Shown here one piece after another: positions 29,240 through 37,803 of a stretch of 64,000 nucleotides of DNA. The position numbers and the translations under genes are program-made. The notes under the pieces were generated by a model. That model made no database searches. It saw only the letters and a list, made by a program, of their open reading frames with translations, and was not told the DNA's origin. Source of the stretch: Reichenbachiella ulvae (GTDB lineage Bacteria > Bacteroidota > Bacteroidia > Cytophagales > Cyclobacteriaceae); NCBI RefSeq assembly GCF_025833875.1, contig NZ_JAOYOD010000001.1, positions 3,410,001 to 3,474,000 of the forward strand, read 5' to 3'. Positions within the stretch are counted from its first letter, which is position 1. Every line of letters starts with the position of its first letter.

Positions 29240-29553
29240 AAGTATTTATAACCGACCCGGCTAAAAAAGCATTAAAAAACATTTGTGAATATTATAGTTC
29301 TGTAGGTGCCCACTCCTATGTAGAAAATTTAAGAACAGAATTCATCCAAAAAGCTCACAGCTTAAGTAAAAATTATCAAAGAGGACAGGTCGAAAATTTG
29401 CTTTCCTCCCTAAATCAAGGCCATAGGTATATTATATTGATCAAACATTTTAAAATAATATATCTAATTGAGGAATCCAGAATTATCATAACTGATTTTT
29501 TTGATACACGCCAAGATCCTGACAGCTTAATTGATAGGCATCAAACCTTTTAA
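29236..29553 (+). CDS. RelE/ParE family toxin
   Basis: 105 residues, GTG start overlapping the antitoxin stop. RelE/ParE fold: FITDPAKKALKNICEYY at the start, GQVENLLSSLNQGHRYIIL in the middle and FFDTRQDPDSL at the end. Some members cleave mRNA on the ribosome (RelE), others inhibit gyrase (ParE); the sequence alone does not decide. Confidence 0.8.
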   Translation: MKVFITDPAKKALKNICEYYSSVGAHSYVENLRTEFIQKAHSLSKNYQRGQVENLLSSLNQGHRYIILIKHFKIIYLIEESRIIITDFFDTRQDPDSLIDRHQTF

Positions 29554-29600
29554 CACTTTCGATTTCTTGAATCAATGTCTCTTGACTTATATTTAAAACT

Positions 29601-30413
29601 ATGATTTTACTTCAAGCCAGCCAGGAAGGCAGTGGAATGGGCGCTCTTTTAATGTTCGCCGTTACAATGGTTTTTCTATTGTCATTGGTTCTTACAAGAA
29701 AATTCAATTTAGGCATCTACTTACCCGGCGTACCCGTCCCACTACGTCGAGAGAGAAAAGCGATCCTGAAAAAATACTTTTCTTATTATGTAAAGCTGCC
29801 TCCCGAAAAGCAGAAAATATTTGAATACAGAGTGCAACGCTTCCTTCATCAAAAAGAATTCATCCCCAGACAAATGAAAGAAGTAAGAGAAGACATGAAA
29901 GTACTGATTGCTGCATGCGCAGTTCAGTTAACTTTTGGTTTTCCCAATGTCGCTCTCTCCTACTTTACCAGAATCCTGGTTTACCCAAACGACTACTACT
30001 CTACCATCAGCAAAAAATACCACAGAGGTGAAGTCAACCCTCGTCTAAAGGCCATCGTGCTATCATGGCGGCATTTTGTAGATGGATACCTGGATGAAAA
30101 AGATGGAAGAAATCTCGGACTACATGAAATGGCCCACGCATTGCGAATTGAAAATCTGATCAGAAACAATGAGTTCGGTTTTTTGGATGACAATATCCAG
30201 CAGCAATGGCGAATCCATGCCGGTGAAGAAATAGAAAAGATTAAAAGTGGAGTGAGTACTTTTTTTCGTGCCTATGCTGCTACAGACTTTGAGGAGTTCT
30301 TTGCTGTGGCTGTGGAAAACTTTTTTGAACGTCCCGAAGCCTTTCAGCAAGAATTACCACAACTGTACACCTTGTTAGCGTTACTTTTGCACCAAGATCC
30401 ATTACGTCCATGA
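29601..30413 (+). CDS. MtfA-like zinc peptidase with N-terminal membrane anchor
   Basis: 270 residues. One membrane span (about 14-32), then an M90/MtfA-type domain with the zinc motif HEMAH (H175-H179) and a downstream EEFFAVAVE region supplying the third ligand. E. coli MtfA is a cytosolic peptidase linked to glucose control; the anchor here is a difference. The stop overlaps the dciA-like start by 4 bp: a three-gene operon follows. Confidence 0.85.
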   Translation: MILLQASQEGSGMGALLMFAVTMVFLLSLVLTRKFNLGIYLPGVPVPLRRERKAILKKYFSYYVKLPPEKQKIFEYRVQRFLHQKEFIPRQMKEVREDMKVLIAACAVQLTFGFPNVALSYFTRILVYPNDYYSTISKKYHRGEVNPRLKAIVLSWRHFVDGYLDEKDGRNLGLHEMAHALRIENLIRNNEFGFLDDNIQQQWRIHAGEEIEKIKSGVSTFFRAYAATDFEEFFAVAVENFFERPEAFQQELPQLYTLLALLLHQDPLRP

Positions 30414-30727
30414 AAAAAAGAGTCCATCCAGCAGCAGAACGCAAAAGAAAGACAGTCACCATGAAGGACTTGATGGAGGCCATGCTGAAATCATACAACA
30501 TTGAAGACAAGTTTGACCAGGCCAGTCTCATCACCCGATGGGAAAGGATCATGGGTGCCCCAATCGCCAATCGTACCTCTAATATAGAAATGAGAAAAGA
30601 TGTGTTGATCGTAACACTTTCCTCTGCCCCCTTGAAGCACGAACTTAACAGTGCCAAGCAAAAAATTGTAGACAGAATCAACGAGGACTTTGGCAGAAAA
30701 GTCATCAATCAGGTACTGTTTGTATGA
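30410..30727 (+). CDS. DciA-like DUF721 protein
   Basis: 105 residues, Lys-rich N-terminus then the KH-like DUF721 core (WERIMGAPIANRTSNIEMRKDVLIV, LKHELNSAKQKIVDRIN). DUF721 proteins include DciA, loader of the replicative helicase in bacteria lacking DnaC. 4-bp ATGA overlaps on both sides. Confidence 0.88.
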   Translation: MKKRVHPAAERKRKTVTMKDLMEAMLKSYNIEDKFDQASLITRWERIMGAPIANRTSNIEMRKDVLIVTLSSAPLKHELNSAKQKIVDRINEDFGRKVINQVLFV

Positions 30728-31317
30728 ACGCCCTTGAGCAACTGTCAGATCACATCGCTCAATTCTCTCCCAAGGGATTCAAACTCTCTACCCATCAACT
30801 TGAAAAATTCTTTAGCTCAAAGAAGCTAACAAGAAAACAACATCTACTGACTGCAGGACATCCGTGTCATTATCTCTATTTCATCTCCAAAGGATGCATG
30901 CGATCCTATTTCATCAACCCCAAGGGTACGGAGCAAATCCTCAATTTTGGGATAGAGAACTGGTGGATGACAGATTACGATAACTTCAGCAATCAGCAGA
31001 TAAGCCAACTCAATATTCAAGCTCTGGAAGACTCTGAGCTGCTTTGCCTCAGCAGATCGAATTTCGATCAGCTAATAGAACAACATCCAGAAATCAACCA
31101 CTATTTTCGAGTCATACTAGAAAAGCGGCACACCGCAGACCAGCGGCGCATGCAGTATATGTTTACGCTGACGGCTGAAGAAATCTACAAGCACTTTGCT
31201 ACTAAAAACACGCCCTTTCTACAACGGGTCCCTCAGTACATGCTGGCCTCCTATCTGGGGATGACTCCAGAGTCTCTGAGCAAAATCAGAAAAAAATTGA
31301 TGGAAGAAGGTTCTTAA
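30724..31317 (+). CDS. Crp/Fnr family transcriptional regulator
   Basis: 197 residues. Cyclic-nucleotide-binding-like N-terminal domain (LTAGHPCHYLYFISKGCMRSYF) and a C-terminal HTH with PQYMLASYLGMTPESLSKIRKKL. No Fnr-type Cys cluster. It overlaps dciA by 4 bp but is likely also to control the AhpD-like gene 77 bp downstream; such regulator-carboxymuconolactone decarboxylase pairs are frequent in this phylum. Confidence 0.9.
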   Translation: MNALEQLSDHIAQFSPKGFKLSTHQLEKFFSSKKLTRKQHLLTAGHPCHYLYFISKGCMRSYFINPKGTEQILNFGIENWWMTDYDNFSNQQISQLNIQALEDSELLCLSRSNFDQLIEQHPEINHYFRVILEKRHTADQRRMQYMFTLTAEEIYKHFATKNTPFLQRVPQYMLASYLGMTPESLSKIRKKLMEEGS

Positions 31318-31394
31318 TTTAGATTAAGAAATGCCTGACTCATGTGATGCAGTTTTGAATCAAAACATATTTTTCATTCAAAACCATTACAATT

Positions 31395-31853
31395 ATGCAA
31401 AGAATTAGTTTTCAAGAAGCACACCAGGATTTGTTCAAAGGCATGTTTACCAATCAAAACTTGCTACATGAATCAAAACTCGATCATGGACTATTCAAGC
31501 TCATCAACCTTAGAGTCTCACAGATCAACCAATGTGCTTATTGTTTGGATATGCATTACAAGGAGGCCATAGCGGCAGGCGAATCAGCTACCCGATTGAG
31601 TATGCTGGCCGCATGGGAGGAATCAGCTGCTTTTAACGCTGAAGAGATGGCTGTACTTCGATTTGCAGAAAATCTCACTCTCACACACCAAGGAGCATTG
31701 AGGGAGGACATCTATTCCCAACTCGAACATCATTTTGATAAAGAAGAGATATCAATATTGACATTGGCTGTTGTGCAAATCAATAGCTGGAATCGTCTGA
31801 TGAAAACCTTTGGTATACCAGCGGGTAAATACGAAGTAGGACAATATGCTTGA
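31395..31853 (+). CDS. AhpD-like carboxymuconolactone decarboxylase family protein
   Basis: 152 residues. Redox motif CAYCLDMH (C47, C50, H54) typical of alkylhydroperoxidase AhpD-type proteins; C-terminal half helical. Expected to act as peroxide-linked disulphide reductase. Probably controlled by the Crp/Fnr gene just upstream. Confidence 0.9.
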   Translation: MQRISFQEAHQDLFKGMFTNQNLLHESKLDHGLFKLINLRVSQINQCAYCLDMHYKEAIAAGESATRLSMLAAWEESAAFNAEEMAVLRFAENLTLTHQGALREDIYSQLEHHFDKEEISILTLAVVQINSWNRLMKTFGIPAGKYEVGQYA

Positions 31854-31860
31854 TATCAAC

Positions 31861-31886
31861 TGAGATGGCTCTGCTGGGCCATCTCA
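31861..31886 (+). terminator. Terminator-like hairpin after the AhpD-like gene
   Basis: Perfect 9-bp stem TGAGATGGC/GCCATCTCA with an 8-nt loop, 7 bp after the stop codon; no T tract follows, so it may protect the 3' end instead. The next 90 bp are AT-rich promoter-like sequence. Confidence 0.5.
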
Positions 31887-31980
31887 ATTCCTACCCCTCA
31901 TTTATTAATAATCCACTCTTATATTTTAATTTTATTAAACTTTACTTTAACTTTATTAAAACAAATGAGATATTTATTCA

Positions 31981-32277
31981 ATGAAAGCCAAAATACCAGG
32001 TAAATGTCCGAGCTGTGAAAACACCCTACTTGTTACTGAGTTGGAGTGTTCAGCATGCGACACCAGAGTCAATGGAAAGTACAGTATGCCATTGTTTAAT
32101 TATCTACTGCCTGATGAGCAAGCTTTCATTTTGGACTTCTTTAAAGAAAGCGGAAAACTCAATACAATGGCCAAACAGCACAAGGTGAGTTATCCGACAC
32201 TGAGAAACAAATTGGATGATCTAATCAACAAGGTGAAAGCCTTAGAAAAAGCCATGAATTCCGATGATGAATCCTAA
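31981..32277 (+). CDS. DUF2089 zinc-ribbon/HTH protein
   Basis: 98 residues. Zinc ribbon with Cys 9, 12, 23 and 26, then a helix-turn-helix-like part (TMAKQHKVSYPTLRNKLDDL), matching DUF2089. Probably a DNA-binding regulator of the two genes behind it, with which it forms a tight operon (14-bp overlap with the next gene). Confidence 0.85.
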   Translation: MKAKIPGKCPSCENTLLVTELECSACDTRVNGKYSMPLFNYLLPDEQAFILDFFKESGKLNTMAKQHKVSYPTLRNKLDDLINKVKALEKAMNSDDES

Positions 32278-32806
32278 ACTTTTAATCAATCCTTTCGAAC
32301 GAATAGCGGGCGTTCAGGCGCTTGTTATTGGATTTGTTTCCATAGGATTGGCAGGAACCCTCGCAGGTCACAATGGCGCGCACTTTCCTGATCTGATCAA
32401 GACGCTGTACACCGTATCGAATGGGCCATTTGTTCCAGTGGCGGAAATAGGAGCAGCTGCCATAGCCCTGTTTTTACTGAGCAGTGTAATGGCATTCATT
32501 TTCAAAGCCAACTTTAGAATCATAGATCTACTAGGCACTGTTAGTTTATCAAGGGCTCCATATGTTCTGCTGGCATTAGGTGGATATCTGGGTGCAACCG
32601 GCATGCCATACGAATTATGGCAAGCCATCGTGCTTCCGCTTATTATTATTTGCCTTGCCTGGTCGATGATACTGCTGTATCATGCGATACGGATCAGTGC
32701 CAATTTGAAGGGAAAGCATCTATGGATCACTTTTGCTGTCACTACAATCAGTACGGAGCTACTGATGCTCCTATTCATGAAGAAAATTTATTTAATCATT
32801 CTTTAA
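32264..32806 (+). CDS. Membrane protein in the DUF2089 operon
   Basis: 180 residues with about five hydrophobic segments; GHNGAHFPDL loop after the first. Yip1-like layout but no named family recognised. Two ATG codons (32264, 32267) serve equally. Overlaps the DUF2089 gene and is 10 bp before the lipoprotein gene. Confidence 0.7.
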   Translation: MMNPKLLINPFERIAGVQALVIGFVSIGLAGTLAGHNGAHFPDLIKTLYTVSNGPFVPVAEIGAAAIALFLLSSVMAFIFKANFRIIDLLGTVSLSRAPYVLLALGGYLGATGMPYELWQAIVLPLIIICLAWSMILLYHAIRISANLKGKHLWITFAVTTISTELLMLLFMKKIYLIIL

Positions 32807-32816
32807 TTCAACTGTT

Positions 32817-33206
32817 ATGAAAACCACAAGCCTATTTTTATTTGCCTCACTTTTGTTCTTCCAATGTGCCAATGCCACTATTGAGGGAGAAGATGAATTA
32901 ATTGAAGTTTCAGATAAGATTCTGGACAATTTGATCAAAAACGATTTCGAAGCGGCCAGATCAGATTTCAATGATCAAATGACAGCCGCACTTCAAGCCC
33001 AGCAACTTAAGGAAGTCTGGAATGGCCTTAGCACCCAACTAGGGAGCTATCAGTCCAAGGGCGATGTGACTACCGATACCATACAAGGCTACCGAGTAGT
33101 TTATACCATTTTGAAATTCGAACAATCACCCTTCAAACTCAAGGTCGTATTTGATGATGCGGACAAGGTAGCCGGACTATTTCTGGTTCCTACCAATGCC
33201 AAATAA
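32817..33206 (+). CDS. DUF3887-type lipoprotein
   Basis: 129 residues. Signal peptide with lipobox LFFQC (Cys 17), then a small alpha/beta domain of DUF3887 type (FEAARSDFNDQM, LQAQQLKEVWNGL). The same domain type forms the N-terminal half of the M23 peptidase at 52041-52997. Function of the domain unknown. Terminator 5 bp after. Confidence 0.75.
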   Translation: MKTTSLFLFASLLFFQCANATIEGEDELIEVSDKILDNLIKNDFEAARSDFNDQMTAALQAQQLKEVWNGLSTQLGSYQSKGDVTTDTIQGYRVVYTILKFEQSPFKLKVVFDDADKVAGLFLVPTNAK

Positions 33207-33210
33207 CAAA

Positions 33211-33243
33211 AAAAGGGAGGGTTCAAATGAGCCCTCCCTTTTC
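33211..33243. terminator. Bidirectional terminator
   Basis: 11-bp stem AAAAGGGAGGG (33211-33221) with CCCTCCCTTTT (33232-33242), between the DUF3887 gene (+) and yebC (-). Confidence 0.9.
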
Positions 33244-33265
33244 TCTTTTCTAAGAGACTTACTAT

Positions 33266-33973
33266 TTAAGCCATAGTATGATAGACGTTTTGCACGTCAT
33301 CATCTTCTTCGATTTTTTCAAGCAGCTTATTCACATCTTCCTGCTGCTCTTCGGTCAATTCTTTTGTCGTCTGTGGGATACGATCGAAACCTGAAGAAAG
33401 AATCTCAATGTTGTTTTCTTCGAAGTACTTCTGCAACGAACCAAAGTCAGCAAAACCACCATAGACCATCATTCCGTCTTCATCTTCGAACACCTCTTCT
33501 GCACCATAGTCGATCAACTCTAGCTCCAGCTCTTCAGCATCCAGACCCTCGCTCTTTAGTCTAAAGTTGCAAGTATGATCAAACATAAACTCTACTGAAC
33601 CTGAGGTACCCAGGTTGCCATTACATTTATTGAAATAGCTGCGGATATTGGCTACAGTACGATTGTTGTTGTCGGTGGCGGTTTCTACCAGCACTGCTAT
33701 ACCATGAGGAGCATAGCCCTCGAATAAAGTCTCTTTATAGTCACCCTGCTCTTTGTCTGTGGCACGCTTGATGGCACGCTCCACATTCTCCTTGGGCATA
33801 TTGGCGGCCTTGGCATTTTGCATGACCGCTCTCAAACGAGCATTCGTATCGGGATCAGGTCCACCTTCTTTTACCGCGATTACGATGTCCTTGCCTATGC
33901 GAGTAAAGGTCTTTGCCATCTGGCCCCATCTCTTGAGCTTTCTGGCTTTTCTAAATTCAAATGCTCTTCCCAT
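33266..33973 (-). CDS. yebC: YebC/PmpR family protein
   Basis: 235 residues. N-terminal HTH-like region MGRAFEFRKARKLKRW then DPDTNARLRAVMQNAKAANMPKENVERAI-type segment and the acidic C-terminus (NKLLEKIEEDDDVQNVYHTM). YebC proteins were named transcription regulators; recent work ties some to relief of ribosome stalling. Normal length. A TATATTTG box lies 23 nt upstream. Confidence 0.95.
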   Translation of the reverse strand: MGRAFEFRKARKLKRWGQMAKTFTRIGKDIVIAVKEGGPDPDTNARLRAVMQNAKAANMPKENVERAIKRATDKEQGDYKETLFEGYAPHGIAVLVETATDNNNRTVANIRSYFNKCNGNLGTSGSVEFMFDHTCNFRLKSEGLDAEELELELIDYGAEEVFEDEDGMMVYGGFADFGSLQKYFEENNIEILSSGFDRIPQTTKELTEEQQEDVNKLLEKIEEDDDVQNVYHTMA

Positions 33974-33996
33974 TTTTAGTCTTTTGATTAAAAACG

Positions 33997-34004
33997 CAAA
34001 TATA
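33997..34004 (-). promoter_or_regulatory. -7 box of yebC
   Basis: TATATTTG on the minus strand, perfect TAnnTTTG, 23 nt before the ATG. Confidence 0.5.
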
Positions 34005-34062
34005 TAACGAAGGAAAATTATCTAATACCAATCAGATAAGTAAAGCGAAAGGAAATCGTATA

Positions 34063-34980
34063 CTACAGGTCCGGTTCGACGTATTTGGCCTTAGACTCCA
34101 GCAAAATTTTAGAAAAGACTGGAATACTGGCATGCTCGAAATAGTCGTCAAACAATTGATCCAAATAAGCTTTTGAGAAAATATCTGTTTCGAGAAAATC
34201 CTCACTGATAGAAGGGATTCTTTCTCTGATTTGATCGTCGCTGATGGTAAGCAGAGTCCTGAAGATTCTGAAAAATTTGATTTCGTTGTAGTCTACTCTC
34301 GCATCAGCATTCAGAGTATCCATAGCAACCTGCACCAATGTCAATTCCTGATCCTGAGTCAAATGAGCATTCTTCAAAACTTTGAAATAATCCTTAAGGA
34401 AGCCCATCCCTAATCGGTTGATCACTTCAATTAAAAATTCTAATTCTTCATCAACATTGATGTTACCGAAAAGCTCACTTTCTGCAGCTAGCTTTCGGAT
34501 CAGGGCTATTTCATTTTTATCGATATGACCATCACAAGTCATGAAGGAAAATGCCGTCTTGAATGCAATGGAAGGGAAATTGTAAATCCTGCTTTGGCTC
34601 TCCTGCATCGCCTGATTAGAAACCCAGTCTTTCACTCCCTGAATATTATCTTCTATTCGGGACTTGATCTGCATCTCTAGCGCAAACTCATTGGCGCTGC
34701 GCAATATCTCAAGCGCATTTTCCCCACTGAAATTGCTGTTATTCTGAACGGCCTTGAAATAATCAATACCACACTGAAGCACCTCAGTAGCCAATTCGTT
34801 GGCCAATACGCGAAATTCAGGCTCAGTTTCACCAAAAGTTTCTTTGAGCGCATCATACTTTGGTTTGGATTGAAAGATCAATTCCATTCCTGTCTCATAA
34901 GCAGACAATGCATCCGCCTTTCTTTTCTTCTTGGCTGTTGCTATGCTGTCTATTAGCTCCTTGATGTATTTCTGCGTCAT
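34063..34980 (-). CDS. TerB-like domain protein
   Basis: 305 residues, soluble, helical. Two TerB-type halves can be seen: FSFMTCDGHIDKNEIALIRKLA near 155 and a later MDTLNADARVDYNEIKFFRIF near 240, both with the acidic DGxIDxxE pattern of TerB (tellurite-resistance/metal-linked) proteins. Role unknown. Alone on the minus strand. Confidence 0.72.
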   Translation of the reverse strand: MTQKYIKELIDSIATAKKKRKADALSAYETGMELIFQSKPKYDALKETFGETEPEFRVLANELATEVLQCGIDYFKAVQNNSNFSGENALEILRSANEFALEMQIKSRIEDNIQGVKDWVSNQAMQESQSRIYNFPSIAFKTAFSFMTCDGHIDKNEIALIRKLAAESELFGNINVDEELEFLIEVINRLGMGFLKDYFKVLKNAHLTQDQELTLVQVAMDTLNADARVDYNEIKFFRIFRTLLTISDDQIRERIPSISEDFLETDIFSKAYLDQLFDDYFEHASIPVFSKILLESKAKYVEPDL

Positions 34981-35070
34981 TTCCTGTTGATTGAATAATT
35001 ATTAGTAACACAAATTAATCAAAAAAACGCGAATACAATCCTTGCTTTGCTATAGAATATAGGTTTTGCT

Positions 35071-35580
35071 CTAGGCGCTCTGAGAAAGTGAGTCCTTTGC
35101 GTTCTCTCCAAAATAAGATTCCAAAGTCTGAAACCGATGATTGAAGATACCTAAAAGCTGTTTTTTGATGAATAAACCGTGCATCAAATGACCCAAAAAC
35201 CCAAAGGGTAGCTTGTACGAAACCCTATCTGTCATCCAAACCTGTCCCTCCTTCTCTTCAAAAATATGTTCGTGGTGCCACATCGCATAGGGCCCAAATC
35301 GCTGCTCGTCTACAAAGAATTTTCCGGGCGCTACATGAGTGATTTCCGTAACCCATGAGCTTTTGATTCCTGGCAAAATCCCAACCTGATAAGTAATAAT
35401 TTGCCCTACATGCATTTCGTCTACATTATCCGACGTTATCTGAAAACCCATATGTGCCGGGGTTATTTTGGCCAGATTCCGAGGAGTAGAAAAAAACTCC
35501 CAAGCCTCTTGCATGCTTGTGTTTACCAACTGCTTGACCTCAAGCGTGTAGATTCCAGAATGCCTTTTGATACTTACCAT
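35071..35580 (-). CDS. SRPBCC (START-like) family protein
   Basis: 169 residues. Ligand-cavity fold similar to CDP-paratose-2-epimerase-linked SRPBCC proteins: TSMQEAWEFFSTPRNLAKITP at the start and RFGPYAMWHHEHIF in the middle. It follows the AarF kinase with 2 bp spacing and belongs to the same operon, so a lipid or quinone ligand is plausible (inference). Confidence 0.85.
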   Translation of the reverse strand: MVSIKRHSGIYTLEVKQLVNTSMQEAWEFFSTPRNLAKITPAHMGFQITSDNVDEMHVGQIITYQVGILPGIKSSWVTEITHVAPGKFFVDEQRFGPYAMWHHEHIFEEKEGQVWMTDRVSYKLPFGFLGHLMHGLFIKKQLLGIFNHRFQTLESYFGENAKDSLSQSA

Positions 35581-35582
35581 GA

Positions 35583-36926
35583 TTACGATGCTTTTTTAAT
35601 GATGGGCAGATTGGGATCTGGACTGTATTTCACAAAGTCCTTCACTCTCACATTAGACTTCAATGCAAAGAGCAAATTGTAAAGCCCAAAGAAGGTTCTG
35701 TTCATATAAATGAAATGCTCAGACCCTCTGTTTTGATTGAATTTTCTGAAAGCCTTGTCTTTCGAGATTTGTTGACCCTTTTCAGCTATTTTGTTAAAGA
35801 AATCCGCATTATTGAAATCAAACGAGTCTGACTGAAGTGGTGTAGTAAACAAGGCCAACAACTCCTGAAAGAAAGATTTAAAGAAAGCATGCTCCTCGGC
35901 ACTGTCCTCCTTTTTCAATATTTCTAGTTCGAACAATTTCGCTTCAAACAATTCATCGTTGTGAATGTTTTCATAATCAGCGAGTTCGAAATAAGGCGTA
36001 TAAAAACTCTCCGGAATCTCCTTAATGCAACCAAAATCAATGGCAACCAATTCCCCTTGATCATTTACGAGAAAATTACCCGGATGCGGATCTGCATGCA
36101 CTTTTCTCAGTACATGGATCTGGTACATATAAAAATCCCAAAGCGTCTGCCCCAATTGATCTGCCAGAGCTTGGGCCTGATTGGACTTTTCGAATGCCGA
36201 AAGATGCGTACCATGCATCCAGTCCATAGTAATGATTCGCTCATTAGACCAATCCTTGTAGTAATTAGGAAAGCGCAAATGAGGGATCACCGAACAAGCC
36301 TGGGTGATTTCCAAACTCCGATTGAGCTCCAACACATAATCAGTTTCTTCTAGCAACTTGGACTCTACCTCACGAAAATATCGCTCCGTATCCCCACCCT
36401 TCAGATTAAACATTTGTTTGGCGATGGGCTTTACGATAGCCAAATCCGAAGAGATGCTCTCCGCCACACCGGGATATTGAATTTTCACCGCTAGCTCCTT
36501 GCCGTCCTTCACAGCCTTGTGCACCTGACCAATACTCGCTGCATGAGATGCCTCCGACACAAACTCATCGAAAAGCTCCTGAGGCCGCTGACCGAAGTAC
36601 TTTAGAAAAGTCTTATTGACCAAAGGCGCAGAAAGCGCGGGTACAGAAAATTGAGCCAGACTAAATTTCTCCACATAGGCTTCTGGCAAGACATTCTTGT
36701 CCATACTGAGCATCTGAGCCACCTTAAGTGAACTACCTTTCAGCTGGGACAGGCTATTGTAAATGTCCTCCGCATTTTTTTCATTCAATCGCTCTCTGGC
36801 ATCCTCAGGATTGATCAATCGATCTCCATAATACTTCAGCTGGTTGGTTCCTACCTTCAAACCCGTGGAGATAAGTTTGCTCGCACGACTCACTTTCCCC
36901 ACTGGGATCTTATCAATTGATTTCAT
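35583..36926 (-). CDS. ABC1/UbiB-type atypical kinase (AarF)
   Basis: 447 residues. ABC1 domain: KxGQ-like segment as LKVAQMLS, ASIGQVHKA (Ala-rich loop), LAVKIQYPG (catalytic Lys), HADPHPGNF and IDFGCIKEI. Family members support ubiquinone or isoprenoid lipid metabolism with ATPase activity. Second gene of TetR-AarF-SRPBCC operon. Confidence 0.9.
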   Translation of the reverse strand: MKSIDKIPVGKVSRASKLISTGLKVGTNQLKYYGDRLINPEDARERLNEKNAEDIYNSLSQLKGSSLKVAQMLSMDKNVLPEAYVEKFSLAQFSVPALSAPLVNKTFLKYFGQRPQELFDEFVSEASHAASIGQVHKAVKDGKELAVKIQYPGVAESISSDLAIVKPIAKQMFNLKGGDTERYFREVESKLLEETDYVLELNRSLEITQACSVIPHLRFPNYYKDWSNERIITMDWMHGTHLSAFEKSNQAQALADQLGQTLWDFYMYQIHVLRKVHADPHPGNFLVNDQGELVAIDFGCIKEIPESFYTPYFELADYENIHNDELFEAKLFELEILKKEDSAEEHAFFKSFFQELLALFTTPLQSDSFDFNNADFFNKIAEKGQQISKDKAFRKFNQNRGSEHFIYMNRTFFGLYNLLFALKSNVRVKDFVKYSPDPNLPIIKKAS

Positions 36927-36988
36927 ATATCCTTTTTAGATGTGTAGACTTTGCGCCTAATTTGATTGAAAAAAATATTTACGGTATA

Positions 36989-37654
36989 CTAGTTTTTCCA
37001 ACGTTCTTTGATCAGAAACTTGGCCAGATCAATCACGCCTTTGACAGGTCGAATATCCACCAATTCAAAAGCAGAATTAATGGTCTTCTCTATCAATATA
37101 TCTGTCTTTTCGAATCCCGGAGAATCATCCGTCATCCAAAATTTCAGCACGAGCAGAAACTGTCCCCAGCCCAATTCTTCGATTGCTTTACCAGATACTT
37201 TGTTGATTTTTTCCTGCTCTACTTGTTTAGGAATTTCTAGTGAGGACAGGTACTTCTTGAAATGAACTCTAAAATCTTGCAGATCAGGCAGGTTATTTCC
37301 AATCATATTGGGCTGCTCGGTGGTCTGCAGAATATAACTTCTGTTCAGCGTTAAAATTTCGAATAGCGTGAAATAGAGCGCTAGCAACTTCTCTTTGCTG
37401 CCATAGCCGGCATATTCCTCAGACTTTTGCATGACCTCCAGGGTCTGCTCAAAAAAGGCCGTCCAGATACTTTTCTTCAAAGACTCCAAGCTTCCGAATT
37501 CCTGATAAAAATCTTGTTCTGAAATTTTAAGCTCCTTGCAAAATTTGAAGACAGAAACCGGGGCTCTTTCGTGCTCCAGGACACTGTTCATATAGTGCGA
37601 AATCATCTCTGATCTTCCTGCTTTTTTCTTCTTTGATTTTGTGGCAGTTGTCAT
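36989..37654 (-). CDS. TetR-like transcriptional regulator
   Basis: 221 residues. Lys-rich start, then a TetR-type HTH (VSVFKFCKELKISEQDFYQEFGSLESLKKSIW, about 33-65) and a helical ligand domain. First gene ahead of aarF and the SRPBCC gene on the minus strand, so it may autoregulate that operon. Confidence 0.8.
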   Translation of the reverse strand: MTTATKSKKKKAGRSEMISHYMNSVLEHERAPVSVFKFCKELKISEQDFYQEFGSLESLKKSIWTAFFEQTLEVMQKSEEYAGYGSKEKLLALYFTLFEILTLNRSYILQTTEQPNMIGNNLPDLQDFRVHFKKYLSSLEIPKQVEQEKINKVSGKAIEELGWGQFLLVLKFWMTDDSPGFEKTDILIEKTINSAFELVDIRPVKGVIDLAKFLIKERWKN

Positions 37655-37803
37655 ATTTCTAGGCTTTTAGTTATGGTATACGTTATTTGTTTATCTTTTG
37701 GTTTGATATTTTAAACATTTTTCTGCTTATCAATTTCCATTTCTACGCTAGGTCAGACGTCTCAATTTTGCCTAACTTCGACCATAAGTCAAATCCAATA
37801 CCC

